Shown one piece after another: positions 22,550 through 34,078 of a stretch of 64,000 nucleotides of DNA. Source of the stretch: Arthrobotrys musiformis (Eukaryota > Ascomycota > Orbiliomycetes > Orbiliales > Orbiliaceae). The notes below the pieces were generated by a model. The model ran no database searches. It had not been told where the DNA came from and saw nothing but the letters and a program-made list of their open reading frames with translations. The stretch's first letter is position 1. Each line of letters starts with the position of its first letter. The position numbers were made by a program, and so were the translations under genes. The stretch lies in assembly GCA_036971715.1 (NCBI GenBank), contig JAVHJL010000003.1, forward strand, positions 3,782,001 to 3,846,000, read 5' to 3'.

Positions 22550-24958
22550 TATGCTATATTATATTGTAATATGTATATATCTCAAAAGCAAGCTTTGGTC
22601 CAACTCCCCGATATCGCTCGCCGTACCAGTCGTATTATCGAAGTTCGGATCGCATATAGTAATTATGCTCAACCACTTTGCGTATAAATTCGCAAGTGTG
22701 CATGAGTGGTAAAGGATATAAAGAAAGGAAAAGGTTAGGAAAGGGAAGGGGGAAAGGAATTAAAACTCCACGAGACGTTTAGATTGCATATCGGTGGTCC
22801 GGTCCATGGATTCTCTTCAAGCGAACAAGCTGTTGGCGAGAGAATTTTTTTTTTTTTTATTTACCCTTCCTACCCTTCTAGAAGAAGAAGAAGGGGAAAA
22901 AGAGGGCCGATGTCGACAACGACGGGATGGTTGGGAGTTTTAAGACGGCTGCAAGGTAGTATGTAATGTTATGTAGTATGAACTATGGATGTTATGCAAG
23001 TGTGTTTAACCTGCTGACCGTCGATATTAACCACGGGATTTCGAACTTCCTTGCTATGCGGGGAACCCTACGGCAGTATAGTTACGTAGCTTTCGTCAGT
23101 CCAGAATGTAAGAGAGACACTAGATGAAGGAGAGATATTGAGTATATTAAGAAGGATGGAATCGCCAGTTCTCCGGTTTCCAGTTGTGTAATATAATATC
23201 AGATAGTACGCACAACCACGAGGCCCGCGATAATATGTGAACGATACTATCATATCAGGACTTAATTCTTACCCACACCTTCTTGAGGACCATGCAGCTG
23301 TCAGTTTCGATGATATCAAACAGACTAACGCTCATTTTCTACCAGCGCCACGGCCGGCTACTTCCGCAGACCCCCTCAAGAGGTGCCCTAATCCCTGCAC
23401 AGGAGCCGGGGTTGTGACCAATGGACCAACCACAGGCCGGTTCCTGGACATGGATATGTGACAGATCTCGCAACACCGGCAAAAGAGCTTCTGGTGGAGC
23501 CCATTTCATGTTAACGGCTGTATTAAGATGCTCCTCGTATTTCGTTAGCTGGTGCTCTGTGCGGACTGTGGGCTGCGGAGAGGGATGCCGACAGGCCTTC
23601 ACAATAGCCGGGCGATCCTCAGTGCATAGAAGAAGACTAGATATGTAGATAGATAGGCCAGGGAACATTGGACGGCTTTTTGTCTTTTCTCCGTTCCTTT
23701 TTGCCAATACTTCCTCTTGCCCCCCTCGCTCGTTCTAAGCTGTGAAGAGTAAAAGACGTAAACCTGTCGCAATTGCTTGTCCCAAGCTTGGTGTTTTTAT
23801 TTTTTTTCTAATATCAAAATTTCTCGCTTCGAATCCTGCTACCACCCTTTTCTTTTATTTCTTTCTAGATGATTTCGCGATAAAACTTACGAGGGCGTCT
23901 ACCGAACGAATACGATTCCGTGTATTAATTAACACCCCCCAATTGTTCTTTTTTTCGTTTCTATTTAATTCTTTTTTTTTTTCTCTTGATGTTTTAATAT
24001 TACTATCGCGCGCGGTATTGCATCTTGCAGCTTTCCCTCTCTTTCACGAGATTTCATCAGGACCACCGTCAGGCCCGTGCCAACGTCTCGAAACCGTTAC
24101 GGCCACCATAAACTAGCCCGCCGTGTTTCGAACATACCACAACCTCTCACCACCACACAAATCTTAATACAGAGTAGCTTTTATTGAGTGCTTCTCCCCA
24201 CACCCCCAAAGAAAAATAAGAACGGGGAAAAAAGGAAAGGTCGAGTAGAGGTGTGCCCCAGACCCCAGATCTCGACCAGAGAAAGGGATTATCCCCCATA
24301 AAAAGCCCATAACGATCGCATTTACCGAAACCACGCGATCTTGGTTCGATCTCGTCTCTTTCGAAACGATACTCGCTTCAGATATTTATCTATAAGAAAT
24401 CCGACATATAATAGCGGCAGCAACCAACCCCGAGGTCAGAAACAAGTTTAACGTATAGTTCACGAGCTCTTTAGAGTTTAAACCTCGATTAAAGGACTTT
24501 GCATTTGTGCCGCGGATCTTTGAGGCCGAAGAGAGAGAGAGAGAGAGAGAGCTTGGATGTCATATGCCGGAAGGAGGAGGGGGGCTATCTGGATCCGTGT
24601 GCCTATATAGGGTTTACGTATAGCAATATCGAGCTGCCTTTAAGTTTCTCCGCTTTCCGTGGGTGTGCTCCGGTGCCAATTTGCTTGATATCAACAAAGC
24701 CGACGAATAATCGTGGGAACAGTGCGGCGGGGAAAAGAGGATCCTCGAGTCATTCTCCCTTTTTTCTCACTTTCTTCCCTTTCTTCTGGAAGAAAAGCAT
24801 AGACCTCTTGTGCCCTTTTCAACGGGGCAATTGCATGGTCAATCCTTCGACCAAGACTCTTCCAATCATAATTCATTTATTTCAACAGCAGGTCCCTTCC
24901 TTGAAGACCCTTTAACGCAACTACGCCTCGACAGGTATCAATAAAGAATCTACCCGAA
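22550..24958. other. Divergent intergenic region
   Basis: This separates the 5' ends of the rhodopsin-like gene (-) and the GH45-like gene (+). T-rich tracts lie at 23780-24000, and a (GA)n microsatellite of about nine units at 24533-24550. No gene is supported. Confidence 0.45.
24533..24550. repeat. (GA)9 microsatellite
   Basis: A short perfect GA dinucleotide run about 400 bp upstream of the GH45-like start codon. Confidence 0.7.
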
Positions 24959-25960
24959 ATGATCAAGATGATGATGTCAACATTACTATCCTCGCTCATC
25001 CTGAGCACCGCGGTATTATCTCCAGGAGCCTCAGCAAGAGTCTTCTCCGGCCAATCCTTCACATCAATGTACTACGACTGCTGCAAACCCGCCTGCGCCT
25101 GGCCAACCTACGGTAGCTTCATAACTGGTCTAAAAACCTGCGATGCGAACGACCAACTCGTCCTCGACGACACCGCTGGAGGTTACTGTGGCGGCGGGCC
25201 CGCTAGTTCGTGTACGAACCAGACACCGTGGGCTGTCAACGAAACGTTTTCGTACGGGTATGCGAGTATATTCATTCGCGGGGCGGATAGTACGGAGTGG
25301 TGCTGTAGTTGTTATGAGCTTGAATTCCTGGACAGTGAAATCAAGGGGAAGAAGATGATCGTGCAGGGTATCAATGTGAACTTCAACGTGGATCAGATCA
25401 ACTGGTTTAGTCTGGCGGTAAGTGGACATAGCGCATTTATGGATATCAATCTGAATTTGGCATACATATACTAATCGGATATATGACACGAATAGGTCCC
25501 AGGGCAAGCAGACTGGCAAAGCCAATGCCAAAGACGATTTGGTGGAACATTCGGAGAATTCTTCGGCAAGAACGCAACCGGATTCACAAACGTGACCCAG
25601 TGCGACACCATCCCAGAGGAACTACAAGCTGCGTGCAGATGGAGGTATACATGGTACCAGGACGTTAAAGGACCGAAGTAAGTTAACCTTCCCCTAAATC
25701 GCATGCCAACAACCGAGTTCCCCAATATATATTAATATATCCTTTTCAAAACTTACAGCGCCACATTTAAACGTGTTGAATGTCCAGCCGAGATTGTGAA
25801 TGTCTCCGGATGTCTACGAACGGATGACAAAACGTTCAATTCGAGTGCATCGAGTGCCATTTATTCGGCATCGATATTATCGCCCACATCGCCGTTTGCT
25901 ACTATTATTGCTGTCGCAGTGGCATTGCTTGCATTCCCCCAAATCCTTGATTTCTTCTAG
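24959..25960 (+). CDS. GPI-anchored GH45-like cell-wall protein, catalytic acid apparently missing
   Basis: Three exons (24959-25417, 25496-25677, 25759-25960) give 280 residues. A signal peptide (about 1-27) is followed by YYDCCKPACAW, the GH45 signature holding the catalytic base Asp. Further GH45 landmarks are GGYCGGGPASSCTNQTPWAVN, EWCCSCYEL, KKMIVQG, and CRWRYTWYQD...FKRVECPAEI near the end. GH45 enzymes cleave beta-1,4-glucan by inversion using two Asp residues; the second lies in an HFD motif in Humicola insolens Cel45A. Here the aligned site reads NWFSLAVPG, so that Asp is Ser, and the following GGG loop is also changed. The C-terminus has a Ser-rich stretch and a hydrophobic tail ending in ILDFF, typical of a GPI signal. 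The product is therefore probably a cell-surface protein with altered or no hydrolase activity, perhaps expansin-like. Confidence 0.85.
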
Positions 25961-28900
25961 AATGTTATCGGTCTTATCGGCCAGGAACGCAATCCCGCCA
26001 TCAAAATTCTTCAGCCCCAGTTCCTTTCGAGAAAAGCGAAGGACTGTCTACAACAACCACAAAGATTCGCTCAAAAGCCGGCATTTTGGAATTATAGGAT
26101 ATCTAAGTTTCGCTCTCTGGTTCGCCTTAAAATCTTTTTACTTATACCTCTTTTATTTTTATTCTTTTGTTGTTGAATTCCTTTCTTGGTTATTTCGTTT
26201 CATAGCATCTCCTCGATGCTAAGCATTCCGTTTGGAGTTTCTTTTCTTCATTTCTCGGTACATATTCAGGACACAAAAAGCGCTAGGGTTTTTTTCTGGG
26301 GCAGCATCTATCTTTTCGGATATCGCTTTTTCTTACTATCCCTTTATTTTTCGCCTTCGCTTCTTCTTTTCTATTTTTTATTTCTATGATTGTATGATAT
26401 ATAATGATCTTATAATGGTACATAGGATAGCTTATTTTCTCATCTCTCTTTTTGGACAGTCAATTCGTAAATGTGACCTCGGAATCGCAGAAATGGCCGA
26501 TCTAACTACTCCAACGGCCTAAGGCGCCCCGTGGTGAATCAAAGACTAATTGGCAGCGCCTGCAATACGGATACCCCACACTCCAGTTCTGTACCTCAAC
26601 TTAAATGCGCTATAGTACACGAATTCTCACCGATAACCTCCACATATCAGATCTGAATTAGCACAAACCCGCTCTCGGCTGCCTTTACCCCGCGCCGGGA
26701 ATCTACAAGGCAGAATCCCATTTTTTCCCATGACGACGATTTTTATAAAGCGTTCTTTGATTAGTGTTTCTTGTTTCCCTTTTTAAAGGAATGTAATCCT
26801 TGTTCCCCCTCCCCCCTCCGTAGAGATACTGGCCCGAAGTTTAACGACGGACTGTATCATTCCGATGACAAGCGAAAGGGTTGAAAAGGGCTCATGTATA
26901 TAGATTAAACGGATATGAAGTAGATTAAATCGGTGCTACGTTACTACGTCAGCCAGCCCGGCTGGGAAGAATTATGTAAAAAGTTGTAGGAGTTCACGTC
27001 TAGTGGTTAAGCTAAAGATTTGCGTTTGCTGCTGTTGATTTGGGTAGCGGCTTGTTACAGCCTCCTTCGTTGTGCTAACCTTTCGGCGCACTACATTTGC
27101 TAGTCGCAACCGTTCTTTTGACTACTGCGTATGCACGATCGAGACGTGTATACAGGCGAATAAGTATGAGATTAAAAACCCGGATGTAGTGATCTACCGA
27201 CATCCGAGGGGCTTGGTGGGACTCGGCGTCTACCGGCAACTATCGATACCGAAGAATTTGGGCTGTATGCAATATATGCTGGCTGGGTTGCGGGTAACGA
27301 GTGCTGGGTAATTAATTTATCCAACGTTCACCGAAACGGTTGGCAAAACTGGTACCATGGCCCGCTAACGGTTTTGTTGCAATTGCTAGCGATGAATTTG
27401 TCACCGAAGAAAGAATGAAAGGAACTTCGGCACGATAAATTATAAATTAGAAAGCAAAGATTTTTCGTTCCAAGTTGTTAGTTGACCCTGCGATTCTTTT
27501 TTTTCCTGTCGCAAAGTTTGTCCCTGCAGGAACAGAAGACCCTGTCTCAGCCCAGTTTAGTCTATCCTGATTCCTCCGAGACCGTTTGTATCAAAAGAAT
27601 TCTGGAAAGAATGCAAGCTACGATAACCAGTTATCACGCCATTTCTGAGGTTCGAGTCCTGGAAAATGGATTTAATCGATTAAGAATACCTAAGAATGGT
27701 TGATATCAGCTATCCTGCTAGGTAACTTCATTTCGCTCGTCTATATATAAAAAATCCTGATATAATTTAGCTTTTGGGCAGGCGTGGCCCCATGGAACTC
27801 GCGATTTCGCTAAGCCAAATACCAAACATCGGTTGATATATCATGATCATGCAGAACATCCAAAACCCACAATCTAGAAGAATATCCGAGAATAAATGAG
27901 CTCTTGCGATAAATTTGAACGAGCCTATCGGGTAACTACCTTCCATAAGAGTATTTCTAAATTATAATACTGAAGAATCTTAAGATAGTACCTTTTCCAA
28001 AGAAAATCCCTGGTCAAACGAGTGTCATGCGCACCCGCCAAGGATGGCCGTTTCAGGTCGCTCTCCTCGCGTCAAAACTCCTTGGTGATCCAAGTCTTTC
28101 GAACGAAACCCATGCCGCAATGGGTCGAGCTTTTCCTTTCTGCTATCAGAAAATTTTGAGCCGCCGTAATGGTATTCTTCTTTAGTTAGTCTTTCCTTCA
28201 GAAAAAGCTTGAATGTTGGTTAAACCCGTGTATTGGGAAGAGACAAAAAACGCGGCCCCTTCGATTCATTGAACCCCTCCAAAATTCTATGGAATCCGGA
28301 TATCGGCCCCACGGAATTCTTTTTTAAGTAATGCTCTGTAATAAAAGAAAAAGATATAATACTTATCGTCCTTTCTAACATTCTTGATAAACCTCTTTTT
28401 AACAAGTATCAACAGAAAGGGCGAGGAATATTCTTGTTTCTCTGTTTCCCTTCCGTAATCCTTTTTCGTTCTTCATGCGCAAGTCGCCCTTTCTAGAACA
28501 GTGTGGGGTCTGGATATCTCGGCATTCTTCCTTTCTCTTCTCAAACGACACCAACTGAAGAACTTCGGCATTATATCAAAAAAAGGCATAGGACCTTTTT
28601 CTCTATTTTTTATTTTATTCCATCTCTTGGTTTTTTTACGTGATCTCTTGATAATAGCCTTTTAGTCCGGCACAGGCTGCCAAAAATCCTTCTTTTTATT
28701 TTTTACAATTCGATCCGATTTCACAAGAAGTGACCTTGCACTGAACTAGTCGATTCACCAACACGTCAAGCAGTTCTTGCATGACATCGCCACGAACAGG
28801 ACAAGTTAGAGCTAGTTACAGTTCGCCGAGAATCACCTGTTTTCTTGTCGCTTTGCTTTTGGTTTCTCAAAAGATCACGTATTTCGTATAATCCTTCAAT

Positions 28901-30479
28901 CGTTCTTGGCTTTACAAGGAGAAGAAAAGAAAGAAAAACAAAAAAAGGTCTGATAGAGAGCCTTAAAGAACAACTAAAGCTGAATATTCGATCGGCCGGC
29001 TATCGATCTTAAAACCATATTCACAACCCGACGTTGGGTCGTGCATCTCGGGTTCACTTTCCTGTCAACTGTCAGTTCTTGCCGAAGCTAAAGCTGGCGG
29101 GCTCAGTAGCTCTTTTTTTCCAACAATTCGCAACACGATTCTCAAACGAACGGTTGTGAGGCACAACGCAGGAAAAATCCAACGGCGTTTATATTTCAGC
29201 GGCAGGCATTGAATGTCTGGACGGGAAGTGCATAACTGCTTCATTTCCCGTATTTGAAAAAAGAAGAGGGAGAAGAATACATATTTATTTTGGGGGTTCG
29301 ATTTCTTTTTAGAGGGAAGAAAGAGAGATAATTGACGTTCTCTCGACCTTTTCCTCGATCCGACTTGTTCTTTTCTCGAAGCGTTCAAAACTCGTGCGAC
29401 CACGCAACCCGGCCCGCGTCAACCATACCGTTTTCCTTCAGATTTCCTATTCCGGCCACCCGGCATGCTTTTCGCATAACGGCACCTGTTATCGACAACC
29501 CCACCACGCTTTATCACCACCCTGCAAATCGCCAACTATTTTTTTATTTTCTTTATTTTTTTAGAAGCGAGAATTGGCTGATCCTTTCCAGAGGACCAAT
29601 CGAAATACCTACGAGGGCATTGTGCTAGAGGATTGCTATCGTGAAGAACTTCCTGAATCAGTGCAGGGAAGTGTGAGCTGTCCTCTACATTTGTCACTGC
29701 GCTGCTCTTTTTCTGATATTTGTCGATTTATATCGCGAAAAGCTAGCGTGATTCATAATATTGATATTATTATCGATAGAGGTAGAATCCGCATACTCTC
29801 CAAAACAAAAAAGAAAAGAAGCCCGGTGTTTTTGACAAGTCCTCACCAGTGGGAGAAGGAGAAAGGAGGGCATTAAAGTCCGGAACTCGAATCCTCCCTA
29901 TCGGTACCATTCCCCCGATTCCTAATCCAAGGGAAGGGGGTGGAGGCGTGGGACGTTCATCATTTTCCAAGAAAATACACGAGACTAAAGACATCCCTTT
30001 TAGGATTAAAGTCGAGGGTTAGACCGGGGAGGGGGTGGTTGGAGTAGAGGCTGCTGGGTTATATATACCCATCCCGTCGCCCAGACGCCCTTTTGTCCTG
30101 CTCCCTTTTTTTGCTCTTCTCTTCCTTTTCCCTTCTTCAGCGGGATTCTTTTAGAGATCTCTCCTTTCTCTCTTTTGAAGTCTCTGCGGATACTTGGGGT
30201 AGTGGTTTTGGGAAGCCTTTCTTCGTTCTTTACTTTGTTTTTGAGTTGATTACATTCTTTTGTTCTTACCAGATATCATTCCTTTTTGATCGGTGATAGT
30301 TGAGTATTGGAGTAGGTTTGCATTCATTTAGCCTACTTTGTCTCCATCTATCTATCTATTCATCTATCGAACCATCTCGATAGGTTGAAAAGAATCAAGA
30401 CTCTAGCTACCCCCACAGCTGTCGAAGTCATTTACATTCCCTTAAACCTACCCAAACTACATTCCCCACTCCCTTGACA
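25961..30479. other. 4.5-kb gene-poor region, probably including a long 5' leader of the next gene
   Basis: Many short frames occur, none with a recognisable domain or coding bias. The sequence is AT- and pyrimidine-rich with abundant short homopolymers. A TATA-like atatatac at 30060-30067 and a pyrimidine tract ending TTCTTCAG at about 30140 suggest that transcription of the downstream gene starts here and may include a leader intron. Confidence 0.4.
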
Positions 30480-31817
30480 ATGATGGAGACCCCACTCCCC
30501 CCACCCTACATCTCCTCAAAGGAGACCACCTCCTCCCCCTACGACCCCCCATCAACCACCGTCTTCCCCGAAGACCTCCCCACATTCGACTACTCGACCC
30601 CGTCGAGACGATACTCCTCCCGTCTCCGACGTCTCCTCCAACAACGCTCCTCCAGCCGTGGGGTCTATCTGACCCTGCACATCCCACACACCCTAAACAA
30701 CTGTAAACTGATCTCAATCGAATCAGCAACCACCTCTTCCTCCGCCTCATCCGTGGGATCCTCGAGTTGCGAAAGCAGCGGGAGCGAGGATAATGCCAGT
30801 ATCTCCACCGCAGATACAGACTACGAAGGGATGAATGAGAATTTAATCCACTACACCTCCTCCAACTACGAGAAACAACCATTACTCTCCTCTCCTTCTC
30901 ACCCGTTTATCGAGGATTTAGAGGCCGGGACGTTAGTTATCAAACCGTCTAGATCTTCGTTGAAGTCCTCGCATCGTGGGGGTGTGGGGTGTAATGGGAA
31001 GTCGAAGAAGTCGAAGAGGGTGAAGTTTAAGAAGGATCCGAGGTGTAGACATCGAGATCGGTTGGCGTATGATTATATCGGTGAGGATGAGAAGGAGACT
31101 AGTTGGTTGACGTTCTTTTTGTTGTTATTGTTGGTGTTTACGATGGTTTGCGGGGCTGGGGTGTTTATCGCGTGGGCGTTGGGGTTTGCGGGTGGGAAGG
31201 CTGTGGCGCAGGTTGCGGGGGGTTTGCATTCGGGGATTATTGCCGCTGCTGCTGCGGGACCTGGTGCTATTCCTGTTCAGAAGGTTGCACCCGTTGTGGC
31301 TGGTGCGCCGGTTGTGCAGGAGGTTAATGGGGTGCCGAAGAAGGAGGGGATTGTTAAGAGGAAGTTGGGGAAGAGGTGGTTTAAGGATTGGGTTGGTTCT
31401 AGGCCGTCGTTTAAGGTGAGCGGTGGGGTTGCTATTGCGCCTGAGAAGAGGGATGCTCAGGCTGCTGCTGCCCCCGTGGGGAGGCATTATTATAAGAAGA
31501 GTCCGGAGTTTGATCCCCAGCACTTTGATCAGGATGGGAAGAAGTCCAAGCGGGAGGCTTCCCATGATCCCGAGCACGGTGATGATGATGAGAACAAGAA
31601 GGTCAAGAGGAGCTTCGACCCGGAGCACTTCGATGAAGATGGGAAGAAGGAAAAGAGAACCTTCGACCCGGAGCACTTCGACGAAGACGGCGACGGCAAA
31701 AAGGTCAAAAGATCCTTCGATCCCAATAACTTCAACCCCGACCCCCCAGCTCAAAAGCTCAAAAAGCGTAGCGCGGGGAGTACGGACTACCTGCAGGGCT
31801 CCGATCTTGTGTTTTAA
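30480..31817 (+). CDS. Single-pass membrane protein with five dibasic-bounded acidic repeats (candidate Kex2-processed protein)
   Basis: Single exon, 445 residues from ATG 30480 (a second ATG follows directly). Residues 1-205 are Ser/Thr/Pro-rich with a Lys/Arg cluster (KSKKSKRVKFKKD) just before one strong transmembrane helix (about 208-235). By the positive-inside rule the N-terminus is cytosolic and the C-terminus lumenal or outside. The helix is followed by an Ala/Val/Pro segment and several dibasic sites. Residues about 340-433 contain five imperfect repeats of roughly 16-20 residues with the core [ST]FDPEHFDEDG, each closing with KKxKR or LKKR. Kex2 cuts after KR, so the repeats could be freed as short acidic peptides; one site reads KREA, like Kex2/Ste13 sites. 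Alternatively, the Asp-rich repeats bind calcium and are not cut. I recognise no family. Confidence 0.7.
   Translation: MMETPLPPPYISSKETTSSPYDPPSTTVFPEDLPTFDYSTPSRRYSSRLRRLLQQRSSSRGVYLTLHIPHTLNNCKLISIESATTSSSASSVGSSSCESSGSEDNASISTADTDYEGMNENLIHYTSSNYEKQPLLSSPSHPFIEDLEAGTLVIKPSRSSLKSSHRGGVGCNGKSKKSKRVKFKKDPRCRHRDRLAYDYIGEDEKETSWLTFFLLLLLVFTMVCGAGVFIAWALGFAGGKAVAQVAGGLHSGIIAAAAAGPGAIPVQKVAPVVAGAPVVQEVNGVPKKEGIVKRKLGKRWFKDWVGSRPSFKVSGGVAIAPEKRDAQAAAAPVGRHYYKKSPEFDPQHFDQDGKKSKREASHDPEHGDDDENKKVKRSFDPEHFDEDGKKEKRTFDPEHFDEDGDGKKVKRSFDPNNFNPDPPAQKLKKRSAGSTDYLQGSDLVF
31500..31780 (+). repeat. Five tandem acidic repeats ending in Lys-Arg
   Basis: At protein level the units read about EFDPQHFDQDG-KKSKR, HDPEHGDDDEN-KKVKR, SFDPEHFDEDG-KKEKR, TFDPEHFDEDGDG-KKVKR and SFDPNNFNPDPP-KLKKR. 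The third and fourth are almost identical in DNA (ttcgacccggagcacttcga in both), so the array is expanding or being homogenised. Confidence 0.8.
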
Positions 31818-32702
31818 ATACAAATTCAAGTACATCTGGGACCTTGAGGATGTATCATCGCCAAGGTCCCATATAGAACTTGACAGTTGGTGGATTATAG
31901 GGGATTTGGGGAGGAGGGTTAAAAAGATTGTGAATTTTTTGGTAGGGGTGGGGGTTTTGGTGATATAAACCTCTCCTTTTTTATATATATCGATAGTTTA
32001 TAGCGAGATTGGACCTGTTGTCCTGGGGTTTTATTATGTTGACGGAGAGAGAAAAACTTTGATATCCTTTTTTTTGTATTTTGTGTCTCTGTCCGCTTGG
32101 AGTTATTTACAGGATTGGAGTTTCATATACTATCATCATTATCATCATCAATCATCTTTATTGTTTACTGTCTGATGTCGGGAATTGTGCGGCGGAGAGT
32201 TGGGGAAGTTTATCGAGTTTTTCAGAGGGTCGATATGATTTTTTGGATTGGATCTAGTTAGTTTAGGCCGATACTTAGGTATTAAAAAAAATAAAAAATA
32301 ACTCCAACGATCACTTCTTGAGGATTGATGTATCTTTATGTAAGTTTGTAATGCGAAGAGCTTGAGGTTCTTGTTTGTTGCATTGTCAAGTTTGGTGCTA
32401 TCATTATCGTATGATAGGATTAGATAAGATATGATTGTGATGCCTGCCAAAGCCTGTAACGAGCCTGTAACCACTAGCCGAGCCGAGTGGATAGGCTTCC
32501 TACTCGTGTCTCTCGGTAAGACGGAGCGTGGATAGGCATATGGCATGCCATGGCATGGAATAGCATGGCAAATAGGCATGCTGCAGGGCCGGCCAGGGTG
32601 CTGGGTACAAGGCCATGTAGCCTCGGTCCCAGATGGCCGATTCGAGGTCAAAGGCCATGAAGGCAGCCGATGGAGAAGAGTTATGAGGACATTCGGCCTG
32701 AC
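31818..32702. other. Convergent intergenic region
   Basis: 3' flanks of the dibasic-repeat gene (+) and of RPR2 (-). It contains a run of ATGGCATGCCATGGCATGG-type palindromic repeats at 32539-32575. No gene is supported. Confidence 0.5.
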
Positions 32703-33200
32703 TCATGTGCCTGTCATCTGCATATCAGCATCGACACGCATATCCTTCTCTTCCAGCTTCTCTTTTGCTCCTTCTTCTTCTTCAATATCCTCGATATCCT
32801 TTTGGTTCTTCATATGCTTATTTCTCTTCATCATCTTTTTATCAAATGTTGGAAATCGCTTCGTCCCACCACAGAACCCGCAGGTAACAACGACAACATC
32901 GGCCCATGGCTTCCTTCCATTCTTTGATTTATTCTCAATGCGAGTAGTTGAGATTACCCCCGGGAGAAGAGGGGAGGAACAGCGTTTGCAGATTGTGTGT
33001 TTGACAGCCGGAGAGAGACGTTGGACAGACTTCCTGGAGACCGACTGGAGGTGGGAGGTGTAGTAGCGAGAGAGACCGATGGAGGATGGGTGTAGGAGAG
33101 AAGAAGCCTGGTGGAGGAAGGACAGACGGGACAGGATTGCTTGCTGAGGGGGTGGAGGACGGCTTCCCTTGTCTCCTTTGTCTCCCTGCTTCCCCTTCAT
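32703..33200 (-). CDS. RPR2: RNase P/MRP protein subunit Rpr2 (Rpp21 family)
   Basis: Single exon, 165 residues from the ATG at 33200; the frame stays open upstream, but those residues are low-complexity. The family core is clear: RLSFLHQAS and SRYYTSHLQSVSRKSVQRLSPAVK as the helical part, then ICKRCSSPLLPG and VTCGFCGGTKRFP as two CxxC knuckles of a zinc ribbon, separated by the very conserved RIENKSKNGRKPWAD. Rpr2 binds the specificity domain of RNase P RNA and takes part in 5' maturation of tRNAs in the nucleus. The tail is Lys/Glu-rich and probably disordered. The gene is divergent from SSE1 across an 878-bp shared spacer. Confidence 0.9.
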   Translation of the reverse strand: MKGKQGDKGDKGSRPPPPQQAILSRLSFLHQASSLLHPSSIGLSRYYTSHLQSVSRKSVQRLSPAVKHTICKRCSSPLLPGVISTTRIENKSKNGRKPWADVVVVTCGFCGGTKRFPTFDKKMMKRNKHMKNQKDIEDIEEEEGAKEKLEEKDMRVDADMQMTGT

Positions 33201-33431
33201 CTTCTCCGATCCCTGTGCAATGAGATTGAGGCCGGTGATATCTGGTATCTGATATCTGATATGATATGATATGATGGTGATGATAAGAGAGATGAGATTG
33301 AGGTTGAAGGTTGTATCACGATGACTAAGCAAACCGCGACAAACACCGCCAACACATCAACACAACAACACATCGGAGGGCCCAAACGTATAGAAGGTTC
33401 CAGTCGCTGACCGAAGACGTTGGAAAGATTG

Positions 33432-33444
33432 GAAGCTTCAAGAA
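33432..33444 (+). promoter_or_regulatory. Heat shock element (three perfect units)
   Basis: GAAgcTTCaaGAA matches the Hsf1 consensus nGAAnnTTCnnGAAn without mismatch. It lies 125 bp upstream of the TATA box and about 640 bp upstream of the Hsp110 start codon. Hsp110 genes are classic Hsf1 targets. Confidence 0.75.
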
Positions 33445-33568
33445 GAAAAGCAGAACTAAGAGCAAAAAGCGACTAGTTCAGGTTCGGTTTCCTTTTACTT
33501 AAGAACAATCAAATAAAAACGACTTCATCTTTTTTCTTATTTTTCTTCAAAAGAATCAAAAAAAAAAG

Positions 33569-33577
33569 TATATAAAG
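33569..33577 (+). promoter_or_regulatory. TATA box of SSE1
   Basis: TATATAAAG followed by a GC-rich stretch; this is the best TATA match in the spacer and lies on the SSE1 side of the heat shock element. Confidence 0.6.
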
Positions 33578-33805
33578 GCGGGGACATCTTGTCGACTGTG
33601 AATTCTGAGTGAAAAGCCTTTTGAACCTTTTCAGATGCCCAAAAGTTCGAGCTGCTGCCAAAGCTTTGCTGTTGAAGAGTAGCTCATCTACACATCTGCA
33701 CACTATCTCCAGTCAGTCTGCCTGCTTATCCTTCTTTGCCCCCAATTTTTTCTCAGTTTTTCTCTCTTCTCGAGCTCCCAGCAGAAATAAGAAAATACGA
33801 ATAAG

Positions 33806-33839
<34 letters not shown>
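33806..33839. repeat. Poly(A) tract of 34 nt in the probable SSE1 leader
   Basis: An uninterrupted A run. Its exact length may be an assembly estimate. Yeast-type leaders with poly(A) can bind Pab1, but a role here is inference. Confidence 0.6.
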
Positions 33840-33844
<5 letters not shown>

Positions 33845-34078
33845 AGAGGAAAGAAAGACGAGAGAAAAAAACCCCACCAAACAACACCTCCCACCTCAGT
33901 CCCACTTCACCCAACACTAACCGACCTCTCTATACAATCTACAGTTAGAAAGCTACACCATCACCAACTTCACCTGCATCTCGTCCCAGGATATCCTCTC
34001 CCATTTCCCCTCCCATTTTCTTACCTTCTCTTTTGTCCTCGGATTGGAATACTTCGCCGAAGTAGTTAGATATCAACC

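Larger units (their letters stand above)
33201..34078. promoter_or_regulatory. Shared promoter region of RPR2 and SSE1
   Basis: This divergent spacer contains a perfect heat shock element (33432-33444), a TATA box (33569-33577) and a 34-nt A tract (33806-33839). Their order points to heat-inducible transcription toward SSE1 with a 5' leader of about 450-480 nt. Confidence 0.6.

Noticed and set aside
31125..31835. 236-codon minus-strand frame with repeats
   Set aside because: Antisense of the dibasic-repeat gene; the repeats are inherited from the coding strand.
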